Shown in pieces: positions 44,229-52,515 of a DNA stretch of 64,000 bases. Position 1 is the first letter of the stretch; each line of letters begins with the position of its first letter. Source of the stretch: Roseovarius sp. MMSF_3350 (GTDB lineage Bacteria; Pseudomonadota; Alphaproteobacteria; Rhodobacterales; Rhodobacteraceae). The translations under genes and the position numbers were made by a program. The stretch lies in NCBI RefSeq assembly GCF_030733425.1, contig NZ_JASHIZ010000001.1, positions 248,001 through 312,000 on the forward strand. Reading direction: 5' to 3'. Under the pieces are notes generated by a model, which did not search any database, was not told the origin of the DNA, and saw only the letters and a list, made by a program, of their open reading frames with translations.

Positions 44229-45419
44229 ATGAGTTTTCAGAATCCCGTTTTCATTCCCGGCCCGACCAACGTGCCGGAGAGCCTGCGCAAAGCCTGCGAT
44301 ATGCCGACGATCGACCACCGGTCGGCCATCTTCGGAGATATCCTGCACCCCGCCCGCGCGGGCGTGCAGAAGGTGCTGAAGTCGACCTCGGCGGAGGTGT
44401 TCATCTTTCCGTCGACCGGCACGGGCGGTTGGGAAACCGCGCTGACCAACACGCTGTCGCCGGGCGACAAGGTGCTGATCGCGCGCAACGGCATGTTCAG
44501 CCACCGCTGGATCGACATGTGCGAGCGGCACGGTCTTGACCTGGTGATCGACGAGACCCCCTGGGGCGAGGGCATTTCCGCCGAGCGGTACGGCGAGATC
44601 CTGACCGCCGACAAGGGGCACGAGATCAAGGCGGTGCTGGCCACGCATAACGAGACGGCGACCGGCGTGAAGTCGGACATCGAAGCGATCCGCAAGGCGA
44701 TGGACGCCGCCGGCCACCCCGCGATGCTGTTCGTGGACGGCGTCAGTTCCATCGGGTCGATGGATTTCCGCATGGACGATTGGGGCGTGGACGTAGCCGT
44801 GACCGGCTCGCAAAAAGGGTTCATGCTGCCTGTCGGCCTGGCCATCGTCGGGTTCAGCGAAAAGGCGATGGAGGCGACGAAGTCGGCCAAGCTGCACCGG
44901 ACGTTCTTTGATGTGCACGACATGCTGAAAGGCTATGCGGCCAGCGCCTATCCCTATACGCCGGCCGTGGGGTTGATGAACGGTCTGAAAGTGTCCTGCG
45001 ACATGCTGCTGGACGAAGGGCTGGAGGCGGTTTTCGCCCGGCACACGCGCATTGCCGATGGCGTTCGCGCGGCGGCGAAGGCATGGGGAATGCCGCTTTG
45101 TGCCAAGTCGCCGGAGGTTTACTCGGATACGGTAAGCGCTATCTGCACGCCTGAAGGCTTCAACGCGACCGAGATCGTGACCCATGCGGCGGATGCCTAT
45201 GGCATGGCGTTCGGCGTGGGTCTTGGCGAGGTCGCGGGCAAGGTGTTCCGCTTTGGTCACCTTGGAAGCCTGACGGATGCGATGGCCCTGTCCGGCCTTG
45301 GCACGGCGGAAATGTGCATGGTGGACCTGGGTCTTGATATCGAACTTGGGTCCGGTGTGGCAGCGGCACAGGATGTGTGGCGCCGGCGCCCGGCCCAGAG
45401 CCAGAAGGACGCTGCCTGA
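44229..45419 (+). CDS. bhcA: Aspartate--glyoxylate aminotransferase
   Basis: 396 aa, the length of Paracoccus BhcA. Class V aminotransferase: FIPGPTNVPESLRKACDMPT, FPSTGTGGWETALTN and the PLP Lys in VAVTGSQKGFMLPVGLAI. It transfers the amino group of aspartate to glyoxylate, giving glycine and oxaloacetate, the first step of the beta-hydroxyaspartate cycle. Alone it could be read as serine--glyoxylate aminotransferase; the bhcBCD order settles it. ATG 44229 has a GGAGGA site. The bhcB ATG overlaps its stop (TGATG). Confidence 0.93.
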   Translation: MSFQNPVFIPGPTNVPESLRKACDMPTIDHRSAIFGDILHPARAGVQKVLKSTSAEVFIFPSTGTGGWETALTNTLSPGDKVLIARNGMFSHRWIDMCERHGLDLVIDETPWGEGISAERYGEILTADKGHEIKAVLATHNETATGVKSDIEAIRKAMDAAGHPAMLFVDGVSSIGSMDFRMDDWGVDVAVTGSQKGFMLPVGLAIVGFSEKAMEATKSAKLHRTFFDVHDMLKGYAASAYPYTPAVGLMNGLKVSCDMLLDEGLEAVFARHTRIADGVRAAAKAWGMPLCAKSPEVYSDTVSAICTPEGFNATEIVTHAADAYGMAFGVGLGEVAGKVFRFGHLGSLTDAMALSGLGTAEMCMVDLGLDIELGSGVAAAQDVWRRRPAQSQKDAA

Positions 45420-46387
45420 TGAAGGACGCCACGGAGATGTATATCCCCACATACCAGGACATGCTGGACGCACATGAGCGGATCAAGCCGCATATCAACC
45501 GGACGCCGGTGTTGCAGTCGGCTTATCTGAACGAGTTGACCGGCGCCGAACTGTTCTTCAAATGCGAGAACTTTCAGGAGCCGGGGGCGTTCAAGGTCCG
45601 TGGCGGATCGAATGCCGTGTTCGGCCTGAGCGACGAACAGGCCGAGAAGGGTGTGGCGACGCACTCGTCCGGCAACCACGCGCTGTGCCTGAGCTATGCG
45701 GCGGGGCGGCGGGGCATCCCGTGCAACGTGGTGATGCCGCGCACCGCGCCGCAAGCCAAGAAGGACGCCGTGCGGCGCTATGGCGGGACGATCACGGAGT
45801 GCGAGCCGTCCACGTCAAGCCGCGAGGCGGTGTTCGCCGAGGTGCAGGAAAAGACCGGCGGCGAGTTCGTGCATCCCTATAACGACCCGCGCGTGATCGC
45901 CGGGCAGGGGACGTGTTCGAAGGAGTTCATGGAGCAGGTCGATGGCCTTGAAATGATGGTCGCGCCCATCGGTGGCGGCGGCATGATTTCGGGCACCTGC
46001 CTGACGCTGTCGAATCTGGCGCCCGAGGTGAAGATCATCGCGGCCGAGCCGGAGCAGGCGGATGACGCCTATCGCAGTTTCAAGGCCGGGCATATCATCG
46101 CCGACGACGCGCCGGACACCATTGCCGACGGGCTGAAAGTGCCGCTGAAGGACCTGACCTGGCATTTCGTGTCGAACCACGTCAGCGAGATGTATACCGC
46201 CAGCGAGGAAGAGATCATCGAGGCGATGAAGATCACGTGGAAGTACCTGCGGATCGTCATGGAGCCCAGCTGTGCCGTGCCTCTGGCGGTGATCCTGAAG
46301 AACCCCGCTGCCTTCCAGGGCAAGCGCGTGGGTGTGATCGTGACCGGCGGCAATGTCGATCTGGACAAGTTGCCGTGGATGACGTGA
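45419..46387 (+). CDS. bhcB: beta-Hydroxyaspartate dehydratase
   Basis: 322 aa fold-type II PLP enzyme of the serine/threonine dehydratase group. The PLP Lys is in FQEPGAFKVRGGSNAVF, THSSGNHALCLSYAA follows, and the phosphate loop is PIGGGGMISGTC. It dehydrates (2R,3S)-beta-hydroxyaspartate to iminosuccinate. One-base overlap with bhcA. A 112-bp gap with a GTTTCC-GATA-GGAAAC hairpin (46408-46423) separates it from bhcC. Confidence 0.93.
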   Translation: MKDATEMYIPTYQDMLDAHERIKPHINRTPVLQSAYLNELTGAELFFKCENFQEPGAFKVRGGSNAVFGLSDEQAEKGVATHSSGNHALCLSYAAGRRGIPCNVVMPRTAPQAKKDAVRRYGGTITECEPSTSSREAVFAEVQEKTGGEFVHPYNDPRVIAGQGTCSKEFMEQVDGLEMMVAPIGGGGMISGTCLTLSNLAPEVKIIAAEPEQADDAYRSFKAGHIIADDAPDTIADGLKVPLKDLTWHFVSNHVSEMYTASEEEIIEAMKITWKYLRIVMEPSCAVPLAVILKNPAAFQGKRVGVIVTGGNVDLDKLPWMT

Positions 46388-46499
46388 TTCCTTTGCACCC
46401 GGTTGTGGTTTCCGATAGGAAACTTACGTAGACGATATGAGCCAGCAGGGCGGCGAGGCCCTGCATGACAGTCACATCAATTGGATAGGGAGAGATCCG

Positions 46500-47663
46500 A
46501 TGAAAGACATGAGCAATCTCGACGATTTCGAAGTGGGCTTCGACATTCCGGCCAAGCCGGGAATGGATGAATCCGAGATCCAGACGCCCTGCCTTGTGCT
46601 GGACCTCGACGCGCTGGAGCGCAACATCAAGAAGATGGGCGATTACGCCAAGGAACACGGCATGCGCCACCGCACCCACGGCAAGATGCACAAGTCCGTG
46701 GACGTGCAGAAGCTGCAGGAGCAACTGGGCGGCGCGTGCGGCGTCTGCTGTCAGAAAGTATCCGAGGCCGAGGTGTTCGCCCGTGGCGGCATCAAGGACA
46801 TTCTGGTGTCGAACCAGGTGCGCGACCCGGCCAAGATCGAACGACTGGCCAAGCTGCCGAAGCTGGGCGCGCGGACGATCTGCTGCGTGGACGACCTGGC
46901 CAACGTGGCCGACCTGTCGGCGGCGGCGCAGAAGCACGGCACCGAGATCGAGTGCCTTGTCGAGATCGACTGTGGCGCGGGCCGCTGCGGCGTGACAACG
47001 ACGCCGGAAGTGGTGGAGATTGCCAAGGCGATCGACGCGGCAGACGGGCTGAAGTTTTCGGGCATCCAGGCCTATCAGGGCGCGATGCAGCACATGGACA
47101 GCTATGACGACCGCAAGGAGAAGATCGACATCGCCGTGGCGATGGTGAAGGACGCGGTCGACCCGCTGAAGGCCGAAGGGCTGGACTGCGATATCGTCGG
47201 CGGTGGCGGCACCGGATCGTATTACTTCGAGTCGAACTCGGGCGTGTATAACGAGCTGCAATGCGGCTCCTACGCCTTCATGGACGCCGATTACGGCCGC
47301 ATCCTGGACAAGGAAGGCAAGCGGATCGACCAGGGCGAGTGGGAGAACGCGTTCTTCATCCTGACCTCGGTCATGTCCCACGCCAAGGCGGACAAGGCGA
47401 TCGTCGACGCGGGCCTGAAGGCGCAGTCGGTCGACAGTGGCCTGCCGGTGGTGTTTGGCCGCGATGACGTCGAATACATCAAATGCTCGGACGAGCATGG
47501 CGTGGTGAAGGATCCCGGCGGCGCGCTGAAGGTCAACGACAAGCTCAAGCTGGTGCCGGGCCACTGCGACCCGACCGCCAACGTGCATGACTGGTATGTC
47601 GGCGTGCGGAACGGCAAGGTGGAAACCGTCTGGCCGGTGTCGGCCCGCGGCCACGCATACTGA
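46500..47663 (+). CDS. bhcC: beta-Hydroxyaspartate aldolase
   Basis: 387 aa, the Paracoccus BhcC length. D-threonine aldolase-like fold: TPCLVLDLDALERNIKKM, the PLP Lys region RTHGKMHKSVDV, CLVEIDCGAGRCGV, and the metal-binding VPGHCDPTANVHDWY near the C-terminus. It condenses glycine and glyoxylate to beta-hydroxyaspartate. ATG 46500 has GGGAGAG upstream. Confidence 0.94.
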   Translation: MKDMSNLDDFEVGFDIPAKPGMDESEIQTPCLVLDLDALERNIKKMGDYAKEHGMRHRTHGKMHKSVDVQKLQEQLGGACGVCCQKVSEAEVFARGGIKDILVSNQVRDPAKIERLAKLPKLGARTICCVDDLANVADLSAAAQKHGTEIECLVEIDCGAGRCGVTTTPEVVEIAKAIDAADGLKFSGIQAYQGAMQHMDSYDDRKEKIDIAVAMVKDAVDPLKAEGLDCDIVGGGGTGSYYFESNSGVYNELQCGSYAFMDADYGRILDKEGKRIDQGEWENAFFILTSVMSHAKADKAIVDAGLKAQSVDSGLPVVFGRDDVEYIKCSDEHGVVKDPGGALKVNDKLKLVPGHCDPTANVHDWYVGVRNGKVETVWPVSARGHAY

Positions 47664-47733
47664 ACCCAATTCTTCCTGTGGACTGTCGGGGTTGGCTTTT
47701 CGCTGACCCCGCTTTTTTGAAAGGCCCCGAAAC

Positions 47734-48699
47734 ATGATCATTGTTCCCGAGCGCGAGATTGCCGACCTGATGACCCGAGAAGCGGCGTTCGATGCTGTCG
47801 AAAAGGTGTTTGCCGCGATGGCGGCGGGTGACGCGTACAACTTTCCGGTCGTCCGCGAGGCGATCGGGCACGAGGACGCGCTTTACGGTTTCAAGGGCGG
47901 GTTCGACAAGGCGGGCCTGACGCTGGGGCTGAAGGCCGGGGGCTACTGGCCCAACAACCTGGAGAAGCGGGACATCATCAACCACCAGTCGACGGTGTTC
48001 CTGTTCGATCCCGATACCGGCAAGGCCAAGGCGATGGTGGGCGGCAACCTGTTGACCGCGCTGCGCACTGCCGCGGCCTCTTCGGTGTCGATCAAGCATC
48101 TGGCGCGCAAGGATGCCAAGGTGATCGGCATGGTCGGCGCGGGGCATCAGGCGACGTTCCAGCTGCGCGCGGCGCTGGAGCAGCGCCAGTTCGAGAAGGT
48201 GATCGGCTGGAACTATCACCCCGAGATGCTGCCCAATATCGAGAAGGTCGCCAAGGAAGCCGGCGTGGCCTTCGAGGCGGTGGAACTGGACGGGATGACG
48301 CAAGCGGACGTGATCATCTCGATCACTTCGTCGTTCAATGCCACGCTGATGGCCGACCATGTCGGTGCGGGCTGTCACGTCGCGTGCATGGGCACCGATA
48401 CCAAAGGCAAGCAGGAGGTCGAGGCGGCACTTTTGCAAAAGGCGACGGTCTTCACCGACGAGGTGGCGCAGTCGATCAGCATTGGCGAGGCGCAGCACGC
48501 AGTGGGCGAGGGCCTGATCACGGAAGGCGACGTGCACCAGATCGGCGCGGTCATCAACGGCACCCATCCGGGGCGGACGAGCGATGAGGAGATCACTCTG
48601 TTCGACGGCACCGGCGTGGGCTTGCAGGATCTGGCCGTGGCCGCGAGCGTCGTGGAACTGGCCGTGGAGCAGGGCCGCGCCATCGAGGTGGATTTCTGA
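47734..48699 (+). CDS. bhcD: Iminosuccinate reductase
   Basis: 321 aa of the ornithine cyclodeaminase/mu-crystallin family. The nucleotide-binding loop is GMVGAGHQATFQLRAALEQR. GLKAGGYWPNN supplies an active-site Lys and NHQSTVFLFD follows. It reduces iminosuccinate to aspartate with NADH, closing the cycle so that two glyoxylate yield one oxaloacetate. It ends the operon, with a terminator at 48735. Confidence 0.93.
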   Translation: MIIVPEREIADLMTREAAFDAVEKVFAAMAAGDAYNFPVVREAIGHEDALYGFKGGFDKAGLTLGLKAGGYWPNNLEKRDIINHQSTVFLFDPDTGKAKAMVGGNLLTALRTAAASSVSIKHLARKDAKVIGMVGAGHQATFQLRAALEQRQFEKVIGWNYHPEMLPNIEKVAKEAGVAFEAVELDGMTQADVIISITSSFNATLMADHVGAGCHVACMGTDTKGKQEVEAALLQKATVFTDEVAQSISIGEAQHAVGEGLITEGDVHQIGAVINGTHPGRTSDEEITLFDGTGVGLQDLAVAASVVELAVEQGRAIEVDF

Positions 48700-48734
48700 G
48701 GCGGACGTTTCGCCCCTGGGCCTGGCCCAGTTAG

Positions 48735-48761
48735 AGGCGCGGGGGAAACTTCGCGCCTTTT
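48735..48761 (+). terminator. Rho-independent terminator of bhcABCD
   Basis: AGGCGCG pairs with CGCGCCT around a 10-nt loop and continues into a T-rich tail, 36 bp beyond the bhcD stop. Confidence 0.75.
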
Positions 48762-49141
48762 GCTTTGGCCTGGACCTGTGGCTGGAAGGGCCCGGACAGG
48801 GCCACGTAATCCGAGCCCGATTGCATCGCAGCGACAGGGAAAGTGGCCGTCTGCCGGGACGCAGCCCTTGGGGACCCGTAGTAGTCGAGTGGAGTTGGTC
48901 AGACGCTGATCGCGCCGGGCAACGATTCATCGATTGCTGTTGGCTGCACGAGAGCGCTTCGAAAGCGGCTGAACCAGCCTTTGAAATCAGACTTATCGAT
49001 CAGCGTTCACAGCCCGGATCGGGCCTGGCGGGCTTCTTGGGAACGGGATGTGCTGACGCCTGTATCGAGCTCGACGCGCAATGTGAGATCGAGGAACGAT
49101 CGTTTCCAGATGGCGTTGGTTCCGGTGGAGGATGTCGCGGT
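48762..49141. other. Gene-free region upstream of exoD
   Basis: About 380 bp without a convincing gene. A frame stays open through it into exoD but shows no coding character or ribosome site. Composition shifts here towards A+T relative to the bhc operon. Confidence 0.5.
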
Positions 49142-49747
49142 ATGAGGGAAGAAGAAGGCGCTTTAAGTGACGTCCTCGAAGAGCTCGAAAAAGCTCTCGA
49201 GGGAAGAGATTCGGTTGAGGCAGGCCGTTTGATCGATGCGCTCGATCATCGTGGATACGGACCCGCATTGGCCACTCTGCCCCTGCTCGAACTCACTCCC
49301 ATCGGCGGCATTCCGGGTTTCCCGACATTCCTCGCGCTCACGCTCGCCATTCTCACTATTCGACTGCTGGCGGGCTATGAGCATTTCTGGGCTCCCGACT
49401 GGCTCCGTCGACGCAAGCTCAGGTCGGAACGCGTGATCAAGTCAGTTGACTGGTTGAAGCCTCTATCGCTTCGGATCGATGCAAAGCTTCAGGAGCGCCT
49501 GTCAGGTTTCGCGGGCTCGACTGCAAGGCGGGCGGCCTGCATCGTGATCCTGGGGCTTCTCCTTATGGTGCCGCCTCTCGAGGTTGTTCCTTTCGCCACG
49601 TCCGGGCCCATGATCGTTGTTGCGATTTTCGGCCTTGGCCTGCTCTACCGCGACGGTCTTCTCATGCTCTTGGGTTTTACAGGAGCGGTCTTTGCGGTCG
49701 TTTTCGGATTTTGGGGCCTTGTCGGTTCAGGGGGCTCTTCAAGCTGA
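49142..49747 (+). CDS. exoD: ExoD family membrane protein
   Basis: 201 aa with four to five TM segments and the ExoD pattern: LIDALDHRGYGPALATLPLL, PIGGIPGFPTFLALTLAIL, VPFATSGPMIVVAIFGLGLL. ATG 49142 follows GGTGGAGGATG. In Sinorhizobium exoD affects exopolysaccharide and nodule invasion, and relatives affect alkaline tolerance. Codons are visibly less GC-biased than in bhcABCD. It is convergent with a cation/proton antiporter, a plausible functional partner. Confidence 0.85.
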   Translation: MREEEGALSDVLEELEKALEGRDSVEAGRLIDALDHRGYGPALATLPLLELTPIGGIPGFPTFLALTLAILTIRLLAGYEHFWAPDWLRRRKLRSERVIKSVDWLKPLSLRIDAKLQERLSGFAGSTARRAACIVILGLLLMVPPLEVVPFATSGPMIVVAIFGLGLLYRDGLLMLLGFTGAVFAVVFGFWGLVGSGGSSS

Positions 49748-49841
49748 ATCCAAGCGGGCGCAGGCCGGAGTCGCGGCCGTATCCGTTCCTGTTGGAGGTG
49801 AAGCACCAGCTTAATCACCCGAGGCCGGGCCGAGCGGCCGA

Positions 49842-51071
49842 TCACTCAGGGCGCGTACCCTTCGCCCTGCGGCCGTAGAGCATCACGCCGGGGCTGGCCG
49901 TTACCCCATGCAGCAGCACTGAAACCGCGACTACGGCGCTCGCCATCGCCCAAATGCGGGGATCGTGAAGGGTTTCTTCGGCATGAAGGGCATAGTAGAT
50001 CGCTGCCACACCGACCGGTCCGAACCAGCCAAAGAACACTGCGTCGCGACGAGTGATCTTCAGAAACGGGACCAAAAGCAGGATCGCCAGCGGCCGGCGC
50101 AACACCAGAACTGCCAAAGCGAAAATGAGCAGTGTCCAGCCACGATCAAGCCATGCGTTCCACGGCAACAGAGCCCCGGTCAGCACGAAGACTGGCAGGG
50201 TGAACAGCTTGGTGACGGCTTCCTGCACGTTCTCGTCCTCCAGCTCGGCCTCGCGATCGACGAGCGTATTGAAAGCCACGCCGGCGGCAAAGGACGCCAG
50301 TATACCATCCGAGCCCACGGCATGCGCGCCGGCCACCGCCAGCAGCGCCAGAGCCACCGAGAGGCCCAGAAGCGAGCTGTGCTCCACCCAGCCGCGCCGA
50401 TCGCCGACGCGCAGCGCCACGCCGGTCAGCCCACCAAGCGTCGCCCCTATCCCGACCGCGAGCAGGAGGTCGACAGGGATGACATGGGTGATCACCTGCG
50501 TCAGCCCCGCCTCGCTTCCTTCTGTCATCATCAGGAGAGGCAGGAGCACCAGCAGATAGGCCAGCCCGTCATTGGCGCCTGATTCCGCTGACAGGATGCT
50601 CCGGCTCTTTTGCGGCAACTCGGCCTCGGCGACATGCCCGGTGACGATCGAGGCCGCGACGACCGGATCGGTCGGCGTGAGGGCCGCTCCGAGGCTCATC
50701 GCCAGCAACGGCGCCAGCCCGAATGCCAGCCACGCCAGACCGCTGGAGACCGCCCACATCAGCAACAGCCCCGGTCCAAGCAGGATAAGCAGAGGCCGCC
50801 GCAACTCCAGGAGATCCCTTATCGGCACACGCAGGGCCACACCCATCACGGAGATCGCCAATGTCAGCCGTGCGGCCTCTTTCAGGATCGCATGCGGCGC
50901 TCCCCATTCGTCCGGGCGCAGTAAGCCCGCGCCTGTAGGCCCTGCAGCAATTCCGACGCAAAGTGCCAGCAGCGGTCGAGAAACCGGTAGCTTCTGCAAG
51001 GGGCCCGAGGTCAGGCCCAGCAGAACCACCGTCAGTGCTGATATCGCCATCGTCAGATAGAGCTGCTGCAT
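49842..51071 (-). CDS. Cation/proton antiporter (CPA1, NhaP-like)
   Basis: 409 aa, about 12 TM segments. The conserved transport region is SLGAALTPTDPVVAASIVTG followed by SAESGANDGLAYLLVLLPLL, the TPTDP and ESGxND elements of CPA1 exchangers. It should exchange Na+ or K+ for H+. ATG 51071. Convergent with exoD, and its codon choice likewise looks less GC-biased than the chromosomal average. Confidence 0.9.
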   Translation of the reverse strand: MQQLYLTMAISALTVVLLGLTSGPLQKLPVSRPLLALCVGIAAGPTGAGLLRPDEWGAPHAILKEAARLTLAISVMGVALRVPIRDLLELRRPLLILLGPGLLLMWAVSSGLAWLAFGLAPLLAMSLGAALTPTDPVVAASIVTGHVAEAELPQKSRSILSAESGANDGLAYLLVLLPLLMMTEGSEAGLTQVITHVIPVDLLLAVGIGATLGGLTGVALRVGDRRGWVEHSSLLGLSVALALLAVAGAHAVGSDGILASFAAGVAFNTLVDREAELEDENVQEAVTKLFTLPVFVLTGALLPWNAWLDRGWTLLIFALAVLVLRRPLAILLLVPFLKITRRDAVFFGWFGPVGVAAIYYALHAEETLHDPRIWAMASAVVAVSVLLHGVTASPGVMLYGRRAKGTRPE

Positions 51072-51498
51072 GATCGTTCACCGTTCCCCGTGTTCGACGC
51101 TGGGGAGAGTTTAACGAAGATCTAACGTTTCGGCCCCCGAAGGCCGCCGTGGTCCGACATCACAACGGATAACTCCATCTTTGAATCGGCGAAAGGGTGG
51201 TTGAACCTATCGTTGTTCTACCGGTCACCACTGAGGCAAACGCCAACGCGACGCCGAAGGAAGAACGGAATGCGAAGCAGATCGACCCCGCCGATGCGCC
51301 CGGGATCGCACGACGTGCAGATATGACAAAGTCGAGACGGGAACGAATTGTCCCTTGTGTGGCACACTGTGTCAGCGTTTGGAGCAGCTGTGTTCCGATA
51401 CTTGGTCACTCAAGCTTTCAGATGCCGCAGAGGTAGGCACACCTGAACACGGCGGCCCATCAAAAGGTAGAATGGTGACCTGCCAAGTCGGTGAAAAG
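51072..51498. other. Gene-free region between the antiporter and tRNA-Lys
   Basis: About 430 bp with no credible gene or repeat. Lower GC than the flanks. It contains the antiporter promoter and the tRNA-Lys trailer. No copy of the tRNA 3' end was seen here or at the other edge of the islet. Confidence 0.5.
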
Positions 51499-51574
51499 TG
51501 GTGAGCCGTGCAGGATTCGAACCTGCGACCCACTGATTAAAAGTCAGTTGCTCTACCAACTGAGCTAACGGCCC
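51499..51574 (-). tRNA. tRNA-Lys (anticodon TTT)
   Basis: 76 nt with encoded CCA. Acceptor GGGCCGT pairs with ACGGCTC. The D-arm contains TAGCTCAGTTGGTAGAG, the anticodon loop CTTTTAA reads TTT, and the T-arm contains GGTTCGAATCC. It reads AAA and AAG. Confidence 0.97.
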
Positions 51575-51585
51575 ACTAGGCGGCC

Positions 51586-51614
51586 TATCTAGAAAGAGGG
51601 CGCAGGGGGGTCAA
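51586..51614 (-). promoter_or_regulatory. tRNA-Lys promoter
   Basis: On the minus strand TTGACC (51614-51609), a 17-bp spacer and TAGATA (51591-51586) give a start site about 6 nt before the mature tRNA end. Confidence 0.7.
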
Positions 51615-51681
51615 GCCCGAATCGAAGGGAATTTTCCGGTGTGGCTGGATTCGTCGAGACGGGGGCTTTATATGCGCGGCC

Positions 51682-52515
51682 ATGAGCGATGCACAGGACA
51701 CCGGGTTGCCCTTCATGAAGATGCACGGGCTGGGAAACGACTTTGTCGTCGTGGATGCGCGTGTGCGCGCGCTGGAGGTCACGCCGGGACTGGCGCGGGC
51801 CATCGGGGACCGGCATCGCGGGATCGGGTTCGATCAGATGGCGGTGATGCACGCGGGCGCGGGGGATGCGCATCTGGAGTTCTGGAACAGTGACGGGACG
51901 CAGGCCGCGGCCTGCGGGAACGCGACGCGGTGCATCGCGCGGTATCTGTTGGACGAATCGGGCAAGGAGAGCCTGCACCTGACCACGGCACGGGGGGATC
52001 TTTATGCGGTGGACGCGGGCGAGGGGCTGACCTCGGTCAACATGGGGGCGCCGTTCCTGGAGTGGGACGGGGTGCCGCTTGCCGAGGAAATGGACACGCT
52101 GGAACTGCCCATAGAGGGCGGGCCTGTGGCGACGGGGATGGGCAACCCGCATTGCACCTTTTTTGTCGAGGATGCCGAGGCGGTGCCGATGGAGAGTTTC
52201 GGGCCGCGCTACGAGCATCATCCACTGTTTCCCGAGCGGACCAACGTGCAGGTGGCCAGCATTGTCGGCCCCGATCACATCCGGATGCGGGTTTGGGAGC
52301 GGGGCGTGGGCCTGACGCTGGCCTCAGGGTCTTCTTCGTGTGCGGTCGCGGTGGCGGCGGCACGGCGGGGGCTGACGGGGCGCAAGGTGCGGATCGACCT
52401 GGATGGCGGCACGCTGCGGGTGGAGTGGCGCGAGGATGGCGTCTGGATGACCGGGCCGACGATGCATGTCTGCGACGGGGTGCTGACGGCGGATTTCCTG
52501 AGGGCCGCGTCATGA
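51682..52515 (+). CDS. dapF: Diaminopimelate epimerase
   Basis: 277 aa. The two catalytic cysteines are visible: AAACGNATRCIARY and SGSSSCAVAVAAAR. The N-terminal MKMHGLGNDFVVVDAR is the family signature. It converts LL- to meso-diaminopimelate for lysine and peptidoglycan synthesis. ATG 51682 is the only good start. It overlaps mtaB by 4 bp (ATGA), a dapF-mtaB arrangement common in alphaproteobacteria. Confidence 0.97.
   Translation: MSDAQDTGLPFMKMHGLGNDFVVVDARVRALEVTPGLARAIGDRHRGIGFDQMAVMHAGAGDAHLEFWNSDGTQAAACGNATRCIARYLLDESGKESLHLTTARGDLYAVDAGEGLTSVNMGAPFLEWDGVPLAEEMDTLELPIEGGPVATGMGNPHCTFFVEDAEAVPMESFGPRYEHHPLFPERTNVQVASIVGPDHIRMRVWERGVGLTLASGSSSCAVAVAAARRGLTGRKVRIDLDGGTLRVEWREDGVWMTGPTMHVCDGVLTADFLRAAS

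Noticed and set aside
46408..46423. GTTTCC-GATA-GGAAAC hairpin between bhcB and bhcC as a terminator
   Set aside because: Short stem and no T-tract; bhcC follows as part of the same cluster.
44229..48699. Reading the bhc genes as separate amino-acid catabolic enzymes
   Set aside because: Order, lengths and divergent IclR gene match the BHC cluster too closely.
51197..51436. 79-codon plus-strand frame before tRNA-Lys
   Set aside because: No ribosome site or recognisable protein, and unlike the codon use of neighbours.
48700..51500. Integrated element with att repeats at tRNA-Lys
   Set aside because: No second copy of the tRNA 3' end and no integrase were seen, so only a compositional islet is reported.
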